This document shows, one piece after another, positions 17,051-24,194 of a stretch of 38,214 bases of DNA (the first letter of the stretch is position 1; each line of letters opens with the position of its first letter). The translations under genes were made by a program, and so were the position numbers. Below the pieces are notes generated by a model. The model saw only the letters and a list, made by a program, of their open reading frames with translations. It was not told the DNA's origin and did no database searches. This stretch comes from a virus: the IMG/VR virus record IMGVR_UViG_3300036846_001033, positions 1 through 38,214 of that record; one strand, written 5' to 3'.

Positions 17051-17154
17051 ACCCCCGGCCTGCATATCCAACCTCCTTGAAACTATTGGCCTATTTCGCC
17101 TTACCTCAAAAAGTGTGGCAGTTTTTGTGGCATTCGCGCGGCGCGCCCCGCGGT

Positions 17155-17412
17155 TCACGGCTTTCCGAAGTATTCCCAGACGTAGATGACACGGCCCAAA
17201 TCGTCGACGATTTCGCCGTCGTCGCGGACAAAGTTGGCGACCCGCCAATCCTCGAGGCCGGGAACCCCGCAGGCGACAAAAACGACCGAGTCCTTGTCGA
17301 CCGCCTCGACCGATACGGTGAAGATGCCCTGGTCCGGGGGAGAGACGACAACGATGGTGCCGGGCTTGAGGTCGCCGGCCTTGAGGGGGACACCGATCTC
17401 GCTCTTGGTCAT
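17155..17412 (-). CDS. Small beta-rich protein next to the integrase
   Basis: 85 residues starting at ATG 17412, overlapping the integrase stop (ATGA). The sequence MTKSEIGVPLKAGDLKPGT then IVVVSPPDQGIFTVSVEAV looks like a small SH3/KOW-like beta barrel; the rest is acidic (VRDDGEIVDDLG). The longer frame upstream is an integrase shadow. It is the last gene before attP. Function unknown; a recombination directionality or integrase accessory role is only suggested by position. Confidence 0.6.
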   Translation of the reverse strand: MTKSEIGVPLKAGDLKPGTIVVVSPPDQGIFTVSVEAVDKDSVVFVACGVPGLEDWRVANFVRDDGEIVDDLGRVIYVWEYFGKP

Positions 17413-18542
17413 GCCACCACCCTCGCCTTGCGCCCGACCCTGGCCGCCGCGGTCTTCTCCATCGCCGCGCGGACATCGGCGACCTCGATCGCGGTGTAGC
17501 GCATCGTCGTCGCGATATCGGCGTGCCCGAGAAGCTTCTGCACGATCTTCAAATTCCCCACCGCCACCAGCGTCCGGGTCGCCGCGGTGTGGCGCAGGTC
17601 GTGGAACCGCAGCCCGGGCAACCCGGCTTCGCACCGGGCGCGGTCCCACTCCCGCCGCCAGCCATCGTGGCTAAAGGGATAGCGCTCGCCCTTCTCCTGC
17701 ATGATGCCGGTATGCGGGTCGTGGCGGTTGCGGGCGCAGACATAGGTAAAGACCATCTCGGGGTGGTTGCCGCGCTCGCGGGCGAGGACGGCGCGCACCG
17801 CATCGGTCAGCGGCACGACATGCAGCGCGCCCCCCGGTTTCTTTGACTTGGTCCTAAAGGTGATCCGCCCCTCGTCTTCGTCCCAGTCGATCTGCCGCCA
17901 TGTCAAACCCAGGACGTTTTCAAGGCGCACCCCGGTCAACAGGGCAAACTCGACGATCGGCCAGAAATCAGGACGCAGGCATTGAAAGAACCGCTCCTCA
18001 TCGGCGTCGGAGAGGATCAGCTGCACCTTGTCGGGTTCGGGGAGCCATAGCGTCTTCCAGTGGATCTCCGGCACCCGCGCCCCCCAACTCCGCGCCGCCA
18101 GCAGCACCGTGCGCAGATGCCCGACTTCCCGATTCACCGTGGCGTTGGCCCGTTGCTTGGTGATGACCTTGCCATAGCGTTTGGTCTTCACCTGGCGGCG
18201 GCGGGCGACAAAGCTCGAGAGATCCATGGTCGTCAGGTCGCTGATAATGGTCCGCTCGCCGAGCTCCTTGATGAGGGTCGCCGAGTGCTGCGCGATCATC
18301 GCCGCCGAGGCCACCGCCGACCCGCGGTCCTCCCAGTACTTGCCCAGCGCATCCGACAGCGACCACTCGGCCCGCCGGGCGCCGCGCCTCAGCTTTTCCT
18401 CGGTGTAGACGCGGAGGGCGATCTCTTCCGCCTTGGCACGGGATTCTTCCTTAGTGCTGTCGCGAAATCGACGACCGTTGATCTGGAAGTCAAGAAACCA
18501 GTACGGCGACCCGGCGCGCCGGATGACGAGTGACTTGCGCAT
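17409..18542 (-). CDS. int: Tyrosine-type phage integrase
   Basis: 377 residues with the full tyrosine recombinase set: Arg206 (LLTGVRLENVLGLTW), a Lys in the TKSKKPGG turn (about 232-235), His314 and Arg317 (FHDLRHTAATR), His340 (LGHADI) and the nucleophile Tyr349 (MRYTAIEV). The N-terminal 60 residues form a small arm-binding-type domain, then a SAM-like core-binding domain. AGGAG precedes ATG 18542. The gene lies next to attP, and its catalytic motifs show no damage. It should integrate the phage into a tRNA-Pro gene and, with an excisionase, excise it. Confidence 0.95.
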   Translation of the reverse strand: MRKSLVIRRAGSPYWFLDFQINGRRFRDSTKEESRAKAEEIALRVYTEEKLRRGARRAEWSLSDALGKYWEDRGSAVASAAMIAQHSATLIKELGERTIISDLTTMDLSSFVARRRQVKTKRYGKVITKQRANATVNREVGHLRTVLLAARSWGARVPEIHWKTLWLPEPDKVQLILSDADEERFFQCLRPDFWPIVEFALLTGVRLENVLGLTWRQIDWDEDEGRITFRTKSKKPGGALHVVPLTDAVRAVLARERGNHPEMVFTYVCARNRHDPHTGIMQEKGERYPFSHDGWRREWDRARCEAGLPGLRFHDLRHTAATRTLVAVGNLKIVQKLLGHADIATTMRYTAIEVADVRAAMEKTAAARVGRKARVVA

Positions 18543-18760
18543 GAGCGCTCCTGTCGCTGGATGTATTCAACAAGGTCGGCCGGGCGGTAGCGCCGGCGGG
18601 TCCCGATCAGCACGTATTTGAGGCGGCCCTCGTCGCGCTCGCGGCGCAGCACCGCCTTGGTCACGCCGAGCAGGCGCTGCGTCTCCGACTCGTGGATCAG
18701 GAGACGCCCGTGGGCGACTTCCTTCAGCCGCTCAGCAGTCAGTTCGTCGATCGCGGTCAT
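18389..18760 (-). CDS. Excisionase-like MerR/HTH_17 DNA-binding protein
   Basis: ATG 18760 is chosen; the frame above it is a shadow of the next gene. Residues 20-70 form a winged-helix of the AlpA/excisionase type: LIHESETQRLLGVTKAVLRRERDEGRL, then YVLIGTRRRYRPADLVEYIQ. Residues 73-123 are low-complexity, basic and overlap the start of the integrase gene by 154 bases in another frame. Domain ends exactly where the integrase starts. Expected role: DNA bending at attP to favour excision, or transcriptional control. Confidence 0.7.
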   Translation of the reverse strand: MTAIDELTAERLKEVAHGRLLIHESETQRLLGVTKAVLRRERDEGRLKYVLIGTRRRYRPADLVEYIQRQERSCASHSSSGAPGRRTGFLTSRSTVVDFATALRKNPVPRRKRSPSASTPRKS

Positions 18761-18950
18761 GGCGCATAGCCTCGAGGACGGCGTGGTTAGCGTCGTACAA
18801 CTTAAAGAGCAGGACTTCACGGCCGGCGATCACCCGACCAAACCCGGTAGCGTGGCGTGCCAAGCGGTACTCCCGCCAGAGTTTGCGCCACTCCGGCTTG
18901 GTGATCCCGCGATCGGGTCCGACGCGGTATATCTGACCCGGCTTGATCAT
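18732..18950 (-). CDS. Unknown basic 72-residue protein
   Basis: ATG 18950 has GGGAG six bases upstream and overlaps the stop of the upstream gene (ATGA), so the shorter start is preferred. The product begins MIKPGQIYRVGPDRG (a small beta-barrel-like opening, similar in style to the 85-residue protein beyond the integrase) and then a basic helical part (EWRKLWREYRLARHATGFGRV). Overlaps the excisionase start by 29 bases. Function unknown. Confidence 0.6.
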   Translation of the reverse strand: MIKPGQIYRVGPDRGITKPEWRKLWREYRLARHATGFGRVIAGREVLLFKLYDANHAVLEAMRHDRDRRTDC

Positions 18951-19180
18951 GCCGTCTCCCTTTCCGGGAACACGACGCCCTTGCCGTGTCGCCACTCAAA
19001 GCAGGCGTTGTCGCCGCCGTCGGTGATGATCACCCGCCGCGTCGTGCCCATCCGCGCCCCGAGGCTCTCGGTCAGCCGCTTCGCCGCCTTCACCGCGGTC
19101 TCGGCATCGACGTGGTCGAGGTCGAGCATCGAAGTTTCGTCCGGGAAGAAGACGTGGACGCTGAACTCGCCGTCAGGCAT
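18947..19180 (-). CDS. Unknown 77-residue protein
   Basis: ATG 19180 (MPDGEFSVHVFFPDE) is the likely start, inside the end of the upstream gene. The sequence has an alternating beta-alpha-beta look: FSVHVFF, a helical DAETAVKAAKRLTESLGA, then RRVIITDGGDNACFEWRHG. That is the pattern of a small ferredoxin-like or ACT-like fold, but no family is recognised. It is in the left early operon between unknown genes. Confidence 0.6.
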   Translation of the reverse strand: MPDGEFSVHVFFPDETSMLDLDHVDAETAVKAAKRLTESLGARMGTTRRVIITDGGDNACFEWRHGKGVVFPERETA

Positions 19181-19415
19181 CGGGGGTGTCCGGGGACAGA
19201 GATCGTGCAATAAAAAATCTGATCGCCGTTACAGCGCTCTCCGCATCGTCGTAAGTCCCAAGGATCGTATAGCCCTGGCGGCGATAACTAAGGCGATGCC
19301 GCACCGCTTCTTCGGGATAAAAATCAGCGGCAAAGCCATACACTCCCCCGTCACGAGTGCGCCTCACCAAGGCCCAATAGCGCAGGCGGGCATGGCGCTC
19401 AGCCATCGTTTTCAT
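19173..19415 (-). CDS. Unknown 80-residue protein
   Basis: Starts at ATG 19415 overlapping the stop of the large unknown gene (ATGA). Contains LRYWALVRRTRDGGVYGFAAD then YRRQGYTILGTYDDAESAVTAI, a beta-alpha pattern similar in outline to the next protein. No motif recognised. Its tight overlap on both sides argues that it is really translated. Confidence 0.6.
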   Translation of the reverse strand: MKTMAERHARLRYWALVRRTRDGGVYGFAADFYPEEAVRHRLSYRRQGYTILGTYDDAESAVTAIRFFIARSLSPDTPDA

Positions 19416-20842
19416 CGGATCGTACCCGGCGGATGAGGCAGGGTCGGCACCGCATATCGCGAGGTTGGCTCACCATGTCTGATCGGCACTCGCAGGGGCG
19501 AGCGTATGATGTTTTGTACCTTTGTTATCAGCTGCTCAACTGGCGCTAATTCATCGGGATTGACGTCGGCCGGCAGCGGGTTCTCCCGGTCACCCACGAT
19601 AAAAAGTTCCTGGTTAAATCCCTCAGGGGAGGGAAAGTGCAGGCCTGGCACGCCGACCGTTATATCGTAGCCGCGCCAGGTAAAATGGCGTTCGCCGCTA
19701 AGATGTTCTCCAACCGGAATGATGCGACCATCGGCCATGTATCGATCATGGCCAAGCCGGAGATGCATGATGGCCTTGCGGCGCAGACCTTCCTCTGCTG
19801 GATCGCGATCCGCAAAAAAGGTTCTAAGCGATTTGACTGGAACACCCAGCCGCGCGGTACGCTTACCTTGGCGGATCGTTACCGTGACCCCCGCCAGTGC
19901 CGTAGCCGTCGCTGCGACCGCCATATTAAAATATGTCCGCACAACATGATGAGGGCTTTTGTCAGGAATTAGCTTGTGGAGGCCGGGTGGAATGTGGAAG
20001 GCGGAATGATGAACGCCGCCACCATTCGGTAGTTTTTGGTAATGGGTCATATGGCACGGCAATGCCCGCACCTGTCCATCTGGCAACACCCCGAGATACC
20101 ACCAAAAACTGCCGTTGCTATTTTCTCCAGGGAACAGCTTCTTGCGTTCTTCGCGCGTAAAGGCGACATTGCGTTTAAACATAAAGGTGGCGTGGGTGAA
20201 TATTGTCGATCCGAGCGGCGCTATGGTCGCGTGGTTCTTCGGTTTCTCAAATAAGTGGAAGTCGTACAGCGTCGCCTTATCATTGAGAGCCGAATCCCGG
20301 TATTGTTCATTGGTCTCGCCAAAGAAGCAGCCAAAAAATGAGGGCAGCTGATTAGGCGAGGCTATTGTAATGGCATCTATCTGCGATGACCAAACTGCCG
20401 AGTTATTGGTGAAGACCGGGGCGCCAATTTTTGAAAAATAGGTGTAAGCGGCCGGCGCCATGCGTCGCAATTGGTCAAAAATGTCGAAATAGGTCTCTAC
20501 GCTGTCGAGGATGTCCTGCAGAGTTATGTCGTTGATGCGGGGATCGCCCATGATCGATTTAGCCCAGTCGGAAACTGGCAACCGGGTCACCCGCTCGATG
20601 TCCCGCTCTATCCGGCGGTTGGTGCGTTCGCCAGGTGATGGGCGCAGCTTGGCCGGCCTCACCGCATGCGGTTGGGGTTTGTGCAGTGGGCGTTGGATGG
20701 CAGGCTTTTTCCGCTGCTTTAGGAGCACGTTCTTTATGTGCGTGTCCTTGTCGCGGAGAAAGCGCGCCAGCGCGCTGTCCGGGCCGTAGAGTCCGACCCA
20801 ATATCGCAACCATGCCTGATCGGCTGGCGAACTATAATTCAT
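19412..20842 (-). CDS. Large unknown protein of the ParB-like island
   Basis: 476 residues, unrecognised. A basic proline-rich region (residues 42-72, KQRKKPAIQRPLHKPQPH) separates a short N-terminal helix from a globular body. A later segment, RRKAIMHLRLGHDRYMADGR then GERHFTWRGYDITVGVPG, has several His and Arg residues and the look of a small enzyme or nucleic-acid-binding barrel. The gene overlaps the ParB-like gene upstream by 11 bases. Base composition is visibly more AT-rich than the virion genes, as for its two upstream neighbours, which suggests a jointly acquired cassette. Confidence 0.7.
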   Translation of the reverse strand: MNYSSPADQAWLRYWVGLYGPDSALARFLRDKDTHIKNVLLKQRKKPAIQRPLHKPQPHAVRPAKLRPSPGERTNRRIERDIERVTRLPVSDWAKSIMGDPRINDITLQDILDSVETYFDIFDQLRRMAPAAYTYFSKIGAPVFTNNSAVWSSQIDAITIASPNQLPSFFGCFFGETNEQYRDSALNDKATLYDFHLFEKPKNHATIAPLGSTIFTHATFMFKRNVAFTREERKKLFPGENSNGSFWWYLGVLPDGQVRALPCHMTHYQKLPNGGGVHHSAFHIPPGLHKLIPDKSPHHVVRTYFNMAVAATATALAGVTVTIRQGKRTARLGVPVKSLRTFFADRDPAEEGLRRKAIMHLRLGHDRYMADGRIIPVGEHLSGERHFTWRGYDITVGVPGLHFPSPEGFNQELFIVGDRENPLPADVNPDELAPVEQLITKVQNIIRSPLRVPIRHGEPTSRYAVPTLPHPPGTIR

Positions 20843-21575
20843 GCCGTTTCCCGTCAGACATTAGAGAAATAGATCTGGGGCCTAACCGCGTTCTAAGTTC
20901 CTCGGCGAAGTCCCAGACCAGATCAGGCGGCCACGTTCGCAGCAAGATGGTCGCCGCTTGTTTGGCGCTCCACGGGATCTGGATCTTCCGCATACGTTGG
21001 GAGAGTCTTTTCTTTTTGGTCCGGTGATGGCGTTGGCCCTCCAGATTCTCGCGCAGCATGACTGGTTGCTTTTGGATTGGCGCGCCCGCGATCTGATAGG
21101 CGGCATTGACTGTGAGCTTTTTGTCGTCGAGTGCAGCAATGATCGCGGGATCGGCGTGCGTAACGACGTAATTGACCCTGCTCGCTTCTTGCCGATTGCG
21201 GAAACCCGCTGATTTCGCTGCGGTTTCTGCATTCGCTAATCCTAGCGAATGGGATTGGTTGCCACCGACCGACTTGCGCTGGATCGTCTGGAGGATCGCC
21301 AGGCGCTCGCTCATGGTGAAGTCTTTGCGTAGCTGGTTTTCGTCATGCTCGCCCTCGGCGATGCTGGTGACATCGACGATGCGGATATCGATCTCACTCC
21401 AACCGAGAATATCGCGACAGGCGACAAGACGCCGCTCGCCAAAGACGAGTTCCTTCTCTGCGGTGACGCCGATCGGATGCAGCAGACCCTGCAACTTGAT
21501 GCTGTCGGCCAGCCGCTGGAGACTACCCAAGACCTTGCGGTGCCGTTTGCCAATGTGGATGTCGCTAATCAACAT
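20832..21575 (-). CDS. ParB/Srx-fold (ParB N-terminal domain) protein
   Basis: 247 residues. The N-terminal part is a ParB/sulfiredoxin-type domain: IGKRHRKVLGSLQRLADSIKLQGLLHPIGV, then the motif FGERRLVACRDILGW (the GERR nucleotide-binding motif), and EHDENQLRKDFTMSERLAI (the E-N motif). The following region NRQEASRVNYVVTHADPAIIAALDDKKLTVNAAYQIAG is the HTH part seen in ParB/KorB/Noc relatives. In the family this fold binds CTP and clamps on DNA or acts as a nuclease. No ParA partner is present, so a partition function is not supported. Confidence 0.85.
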   Translation of the reverse strand: MLISDIHIGKRHRKVLGSLQRLADSIKLQGLLHPIGVTAEKELVFGERRLVACRDILGWSEIDIRIVDVTSIAEGEHDENQLRKDFTMSERLAILQTIQRKSVGGNQSHSLGLANAETAAKSAGFRNRQEASRVNYVVTHADPAIIAALDDKKLTVNAAYQIAGAPIQKQPVMLRENLEGQRHHRTKKKRLSQRMRKIQIPWSAKQAATILLRTWPPDLVWDFAEELRTRLGPRSISLMSDGKRHEL

Positions 21576-22567
21576 GTTGGTCGATTTTCGGGCTGCTGCA
21601 TCGCCTCGCGTGAAGAGGCCGATCGGCTGGCATATACGTCTTCATCAGGTATGACAATTTCGGGGCGGCGCGCTCTAAACCGCGTGCCGGCCAAGGTGAC
21701 GCCAATCATTCCATTAAAGGCCGGACGCACAATCGACATTGTCTGATTTGTATAAGCGGCATTCCAGATTGTCGCCAAGCCGCGTATCCGAGTTGTCGGA
21801 GCCATGGAGAGTGCGCCGCCGGCGCGCAGCGCTAGGAAATTCACTGCAGCTTTGCGCGGATCATTGGCACCAAGTCCATCGTCATGAGCGACAGAAGTCC
21901 AAAACTCTGCTGCTTTATCCATGATTTTGGGGGAGTTTAGGAGCGCCAGAGCGATGGCGACCGTCGTGGTGAGGCGCAATGGTCGCGTCAGATAGCCAAC
22001 ACTATTGGCAATGCACTCGAGATAGAGTCCCATGGCGGCCCGCCAATCGCCCGTCTGATCGGCGAGATAGATAAGGTCGCGTATCGGAACCCGATTGGGG
22101 CCGACTCTCTCGGGCGGTCGGAAATCATTAAGTATCCAACGCAGGGCACCAGCCAGCAGCTCGGTATTTTTTGGTGTCAGTCCCAAGGTCTCGGGAAGAC
22201 CCAACCCGTTTAAAACATCAGCGGGTGTGCGCTGCAATTCGCGGCCAAAGGTGGCGTAGACGCGGCGCAATTCAGTAATGTCGCCAACTTGCCGGCGATG
22301 CACCAAAAACCAGATCGCACAACCGCTTTTAACGACGGCGCTTAAGCTGTGCTGACCATCGACAAGATGAGGAACCGCATCCAAGACCGCGAACTCGATA
22401 TGTGATCCTGGTCGGTAATGATCCTGAACCATGGCACGCGCCAGCAGGTCGACATGGACCGGGCGAATCCGGCGTTGATCAGTGTAATTGTGTTTGATTA
22501 ACCACTGTTCTGCCGTTTCGGGACTAACTGAAATAAGTTCCGTGATAATTGGGGGCTTCATCATCAT
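21569..22567 (-). CDS. ParB-like / DGQHR-type phage protein
   Basis: ATG 22567 (first of three ATGs) is supported by GAGGAG seven to eight bases upstream. The 332-residue protein begins with a helix (SPETAEQWLIKHNYTDQRRIRPVHVDLLARAM) and then HLVDGQHSLSAVVKSGCAIWFLVHR, the DGQHR motif region of ParB-like phage proteins; here Arg is replaced by Ser (DGQHS). The C-terminal two thirds is helical. It overlaps the second ParB-like gene by seven bases. Proteins of this type are widespread in phages and have no agreed role. Confidence 0.7.
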   Translation of the reverse strand: MMMKPPIITELISVSPETAEQWLIKHNYTDQRRIRPVHVDLLARAMVQDHYRPGSHIEFAVLDAVPHLVDGQHSLSAVVKSGCAIWFLVHRRQVGDITELRRVYATFGRELQRTPADVLNGLGLPETLGLTPKNTELLAGALRWILNDFRPPERVGPNRVPIRDLIYLADQTGDWRAAMGLYLECIANSVGYLTRPLRLTTTVAIALALLNSPKIMDKAAEFWTSVAHDDGLGANDPRKAAVNFLALRAGGALSMAPTTRIRGLATIWNAAYTNQTMSIVRPAFNGMIGVTLAGTRFRARRPEIVIPDEDVYASRSASSREAMQQPENRPTC

Positions 22568-22575
22568 TCCGCTCC

Positions 22576-22629
22576 TCACCTTATCCCCGGGATAAACAAA
22601 AACACGGTGATCAGGATCTCGATGATCAT
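22576..22629 (-). CDS. Hydrophobic 17-residue micropeptide, translationally coupled
   Basis: ATG at 22629 overlaps the stop of the upstream gene (TGATG). The product MIIEILITVFLFIPGIR is a short membrane-like peptide, ending nine bases before the ATG of the DGQHR-type gene, with its stop embedded in that gene's ribosome binding region (AGGTGAGGAG). The arrangement suggests a leader peptide or a tiny membrane toxin-like product; it may equally be a coupling device only. Confidence 0.4.
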   Translation of the reverse strand: MIIEILITVFLFIPGIR

Positions 22630-22832
22630 CAGTCGTCCTCCCGTGCGCCCGCCACGAGGCGTGATTGACGGGCCGCTTCTTCCGCATCCAACCGGTGGAG
22701 CTTGCGCACGCGTCGCCAGAAGCGGCCCTTGATCTCCTTGGATCGCGCGGTGCGCCCGAGGTGGCGCGTCTTGCGGGAGAACACATCAAATTCGTCGCCA
22801 TTGATCAGGCGCTCGCGGGTGCCCATCGTCAT
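22629..22832 (-). CDS. Small basic protein
   Basis: 67 residues, basic and helical (LINGDEFDVFSRKTRHLGRTARSKEIKGRFWRRVRKLHRLDAEEAARQ). GGAAGGA lies before ATG 22832, and ATGA overlaps the stop of the upstream gene. The basic middle could bind nucleic acid. Function unknown. Confidence 0.6.
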   Translation of the reverse strand: MTMGTRERLINGDEFDVFSRKTRHLGRTARSKEIKGRFWRRVRKLHRLDAEEAARQSRLVAGAREDD

Positions 22833-23053
22833 GGTGCGAATCCTTCCAGAGGCTCATTCCCCCTCTTGCTCGCCAGGTGCCACTGTCCGCACCAGCACTG
22901 GTAGACATCGGCACGACTACCCTTGCGACGCAGGATATGGCGGGCGAAAGCATCCGCCTCAGCTTCGGTGGCATACGGCTTTTTGAGACAGTCACCATCC
23001 CGCGCTGCGGTAAACCGGCGTAGACGTTTCAGCGACTGGTACATCTGATCCAA
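22829..23053 (-). CDS. Small protein with CxC-type putative metal site
   Basis: 74 residues. The C-terminal half has YQCWCGQWHLASKRG, a C-x-C...H motif like small zinc-ribbon proteins of phages. Start is uncertain: TTG 23053 has GGAGG eight bases upstream, whereas ATG 23044 is further from it. It directly follows the upstream stop. Function unknown. Confidence 0.6.
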   Translation of the reverse strand: MDQMYQSLKRLRRFTAARDGDCLKKPYATEAEADAFARHILRRKGSRADVYQCWCGQWHLASKRGNEPLEGFAP

Positions 23054-23257
23054 TCAGTCGTCCTCCCCCCTTGGCCCATTGGCGTGCATCCTGACCACCT
23101 GCGCCCCCATCCGCTCCAGCTGGCGCAGCACCTCCTCGGCGACGCTGTGGGCGATATAGCTGGGGTCGGGCGGCTGGTTGCCCTGGCCCACCCGGCGCAG
23201 CGCATCGGCGACCTCGTCCACGATGATCCGGCGCAGCAGGTCGGTCTCGTCAGTCAT
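23054..23257 (-). CDS. Small acidic helical protein
   Basis: 67 residues: MTDETDLLRRIIVDEVADAL then SYIAHSVAEEVLRQLERMG, two amphipathic helices with an acidic end. The ATG immediately follows the stop of the 57-residue gene upstream. No family recognised. Confidence 0.6.
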   Translation of the reverse strand: MTDETDLLRRIIVDEVADALRRVGQGNQPPDPSYIAHSVAEEVLRQLERMGAQVVRMHANGPRGEDD

Positions 23258-23431
23258 CTACTCGGCCGCCAGCCGGGGCCGCCGCGGCCCGCGTTTGCGC
23301 GGCTCCTTGTAGAGGACGGCGAGCGCCCGCCGCATCGCCTCGAGCCACACCTCGCGCTCCTCCTCGGACCACGATGTACCCGGCTTGGGCAGCCGCCCGA
23401 CCAGCGCCTCGATGACGGGATTGTCGCTCAT
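23258..23431 (-). CDS. Small basic protein, 57 residues
   Basis: A gene of 57 residues: MSDNPVIEALVGRLPKPGTS followed by WSEEEREVWLEAMRRALAVLY and a basic tail (KEPRKRGPRRPRLA). Its ATG (23431) overlaps the stop of the upstream gene (ATGA) and its stop abuts the next ATG. SEEEREVW plus the following helix resembles a short DNA-binding helix pair, similar to small phage regulators seen in rhizobial phages. Function unknown. Confidence 0.6.
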   Translation of the reverse strand: MSDNPVIEALVGRLPKPGTSWSEEEREVWLEAMRRALAVLYKEPRKRGPRRPRLAAE

Positions 23432-23631
23432 CTCTTCCCCTTCTTCGCCGGCACCACCTTCTCGCCCTTGTGCAGCGTGTAGGTCCCGGTCTTCGGCACC
23501 CGGCCTCCGCGCTTCATGCTCGGCGCGCCGGCATAGGCTCCCGCCATATCCGGCGGCATGCCCTGCGCCTCCATCTGCTGCTGCTGGACGGGCTTCTGCG
23601 GCGGGGCCGTCTTGCGCTTGGCGCGGGCCAT
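23428..23631 (-). CDS. Small basic glycine-rich phage protein
   Basis: 67 residues, Lys/Gln-rich N-terminus, then MKRGGRVPKTGTYTLHKGEKVV, a motif common in tiny phage proteins (G-x-V-x-K-T-G-x-Y-x-L-H-K-G-E). Start ATG 23631 overlaps the stop of the membrane gene upstream (TGATG). Role unknown. Confidence 0.65.
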   Translation of the reverse strand: MARAKRKTAPPQKPVQQQQMEAQGMPPDMAGAYAGAPSMKRGGRVPKTGTYTLHKGEKVVPAKKGKR

Positions 23632-23768
23632 CAGTGTTTCTCCCTCAAGATTGCCTGGATCAGACCGCCGGGTGGGCGGTGGCGGTAACGCTCGTAGAGA
23701 ACGGCGATCGCGACGCCGATGACGAGGCCGATCGCGATGCCGAGGAAGAAGGACGCGACCTCGATCAC
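23631..23768 (-). CDS. Small single-pass membrane protein (45 residues)
   Basis: GTG 23768 overlaps the stop of the previous membrane gene (GTGA). The product has one long hydrophobic segment (VASFFLGIAIGLVIGVAIAVLY) and a basic C-terminal tail (ERYRHRPPGGLIQAILREKH), so it should insert with the tail in the cytoplasm. The longer frame upstream is a shadow. Its place just behind the operator-controlled promoter is typical of superinfection-exclusion or early membrane proteins. Confidence 0.6.
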   Translation of the reverse strand: MIEVASFFLGIAIGLVIGVAIAVLYERYRHRPPGGLIQAILREKH

Positions 23769-23932
23769 GACCCGCCGGCGAGGTAATAGAGGAGATGGAG
23801 CAGCACCGACAGGAGCACCACCCAGAGCGCCGCCGCCAGGGGCACGGCGATGATCATCCCGGCGACAAAATTCCCGGCGTCCGGGATTTCCGGGACGGGC
23901 GGCATAATCGGGTGTTTGCAGTTTCCGGCCAT
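23765..23932 (-). CDS. Small single-pass membrane protein, first gene of the left early operon
   Basis: The start ATG 23932 has GGAGG five bases upstream. A longer start at 23959 would lie exactly at the predicted transcription start (leaderless). The 55-residue product (longer form 64) has one membrane segment, VAGMIIAVPLAAALWVVLLSVLLHLLYYLA. It is the first gene expressed from the operator-bearing promoter at 23966-23995. Function unknown; an early membrane role is likely. Confidence 0.6.
   Translation of the reverse strand: MAGNCKHPIMPPVPEIPDAGNFVAGMIIAVPLAAALWVVLLSVLLHLLYYLAGGS
23872..23886. promoter_or_regulatory. Operator-like dyad inside the first left-operon gene
   Basis: TCCCGG-CGT-CCGGGA, a 6-base inverted repeat, followed directly by another half-site (TTTCCGGGA). 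It resembles the dyads in the two early promoters and may be an auxiliary operator. Confidence 0.4.
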
Positions 23933-23965
23933 GGCGGCCTCCGGGATCGACGGGGCCATTTCCGG

Positions 23966-23995
23966 AGCCTAACCGGGAATTCCCGGACATGTCAA
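23966..23995 (-). promoter_or_regulatory. Left early promoter with operator
   Basis: Reading leftward: TTGACA (23990-23995), an 18-base spacer, then TAGGCT (23966-23971). The spacer contains the perfect 14-base dyad CCGGGAATTCCCGG (23973-23986). A near-identical arrangement exists at 24898-24926 on the + strand. Additional CCGGG half-sites lie at 24000-24025. Confidence 0.75.
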
Positions 23996-24025
23996 ACCCG
24001 GCGTTGATTCCCGGCGTACCCGGAG

Positions 24026-24054
24026 TTGCCATAGGCTCATCATGTATTTTTAAT
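24026..24054 (+). promoter_or_regulatory. Strong-looking + strand promoter between the left promoter and the repressor gene
   Basis: TTGCCA (24026-24031), 17-base spacer, TTTAAT (24049-24054), five of six matches to each consensus hexamer, followed by an A-rich stretch. Start of transcription would be about 24061. The transcript heads toward the 3' end of the repressor gene and can form a TTGCCGGG/CCCGGCAA stem (24081-24133). Confidence 0.6.
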
Positions 24055-24194
24055 AAAAACTACGTGAGGTGGTTGCTCGTTTGCCGGGAGAGCCTTACGG
24101 TTATCTGTCCGGTGGCGTACCCCCCCCCGGCAACGGCCCCGCGAGAGGCCCAACTGAACCTTGGAGGCAACGTCTACAATGCGAGGCGTAGCAT

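Larger units (their letters stand above)
16902..17132. other. attP: Phage attachment site (attP) region with repeated integrase arm-like sites
   Basis: This gene-free stretch holds a tRNA-Pro 5' half (core) flanked by repeats of one motif: AGTGTGGCA at 16902-16910 and again at 17112-17120, TGTGGCA at 17126-17132, and the inverted form TGTGCCACA at 16936-16944. Such spaced short repeats around an identity segment beside an integrase gene are the layout of a tyrosine-integrase attP. The core/arm assignment is inferred. Confidence 0.8.

Noticed and set aside
17012-17110. Complete tRNA gene
   Set aside because: The sequence matches only the first 39 bases of tRNA-Pro; the 3' anticodon stem, T-arm and acceptor 3' strand are not present.
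20832-22567. Plasmid-type parAB partition locus
   Set aside because: Two ParB-like proteins are present but no ParA-type Walker ATPase and no parS-like clear site array.
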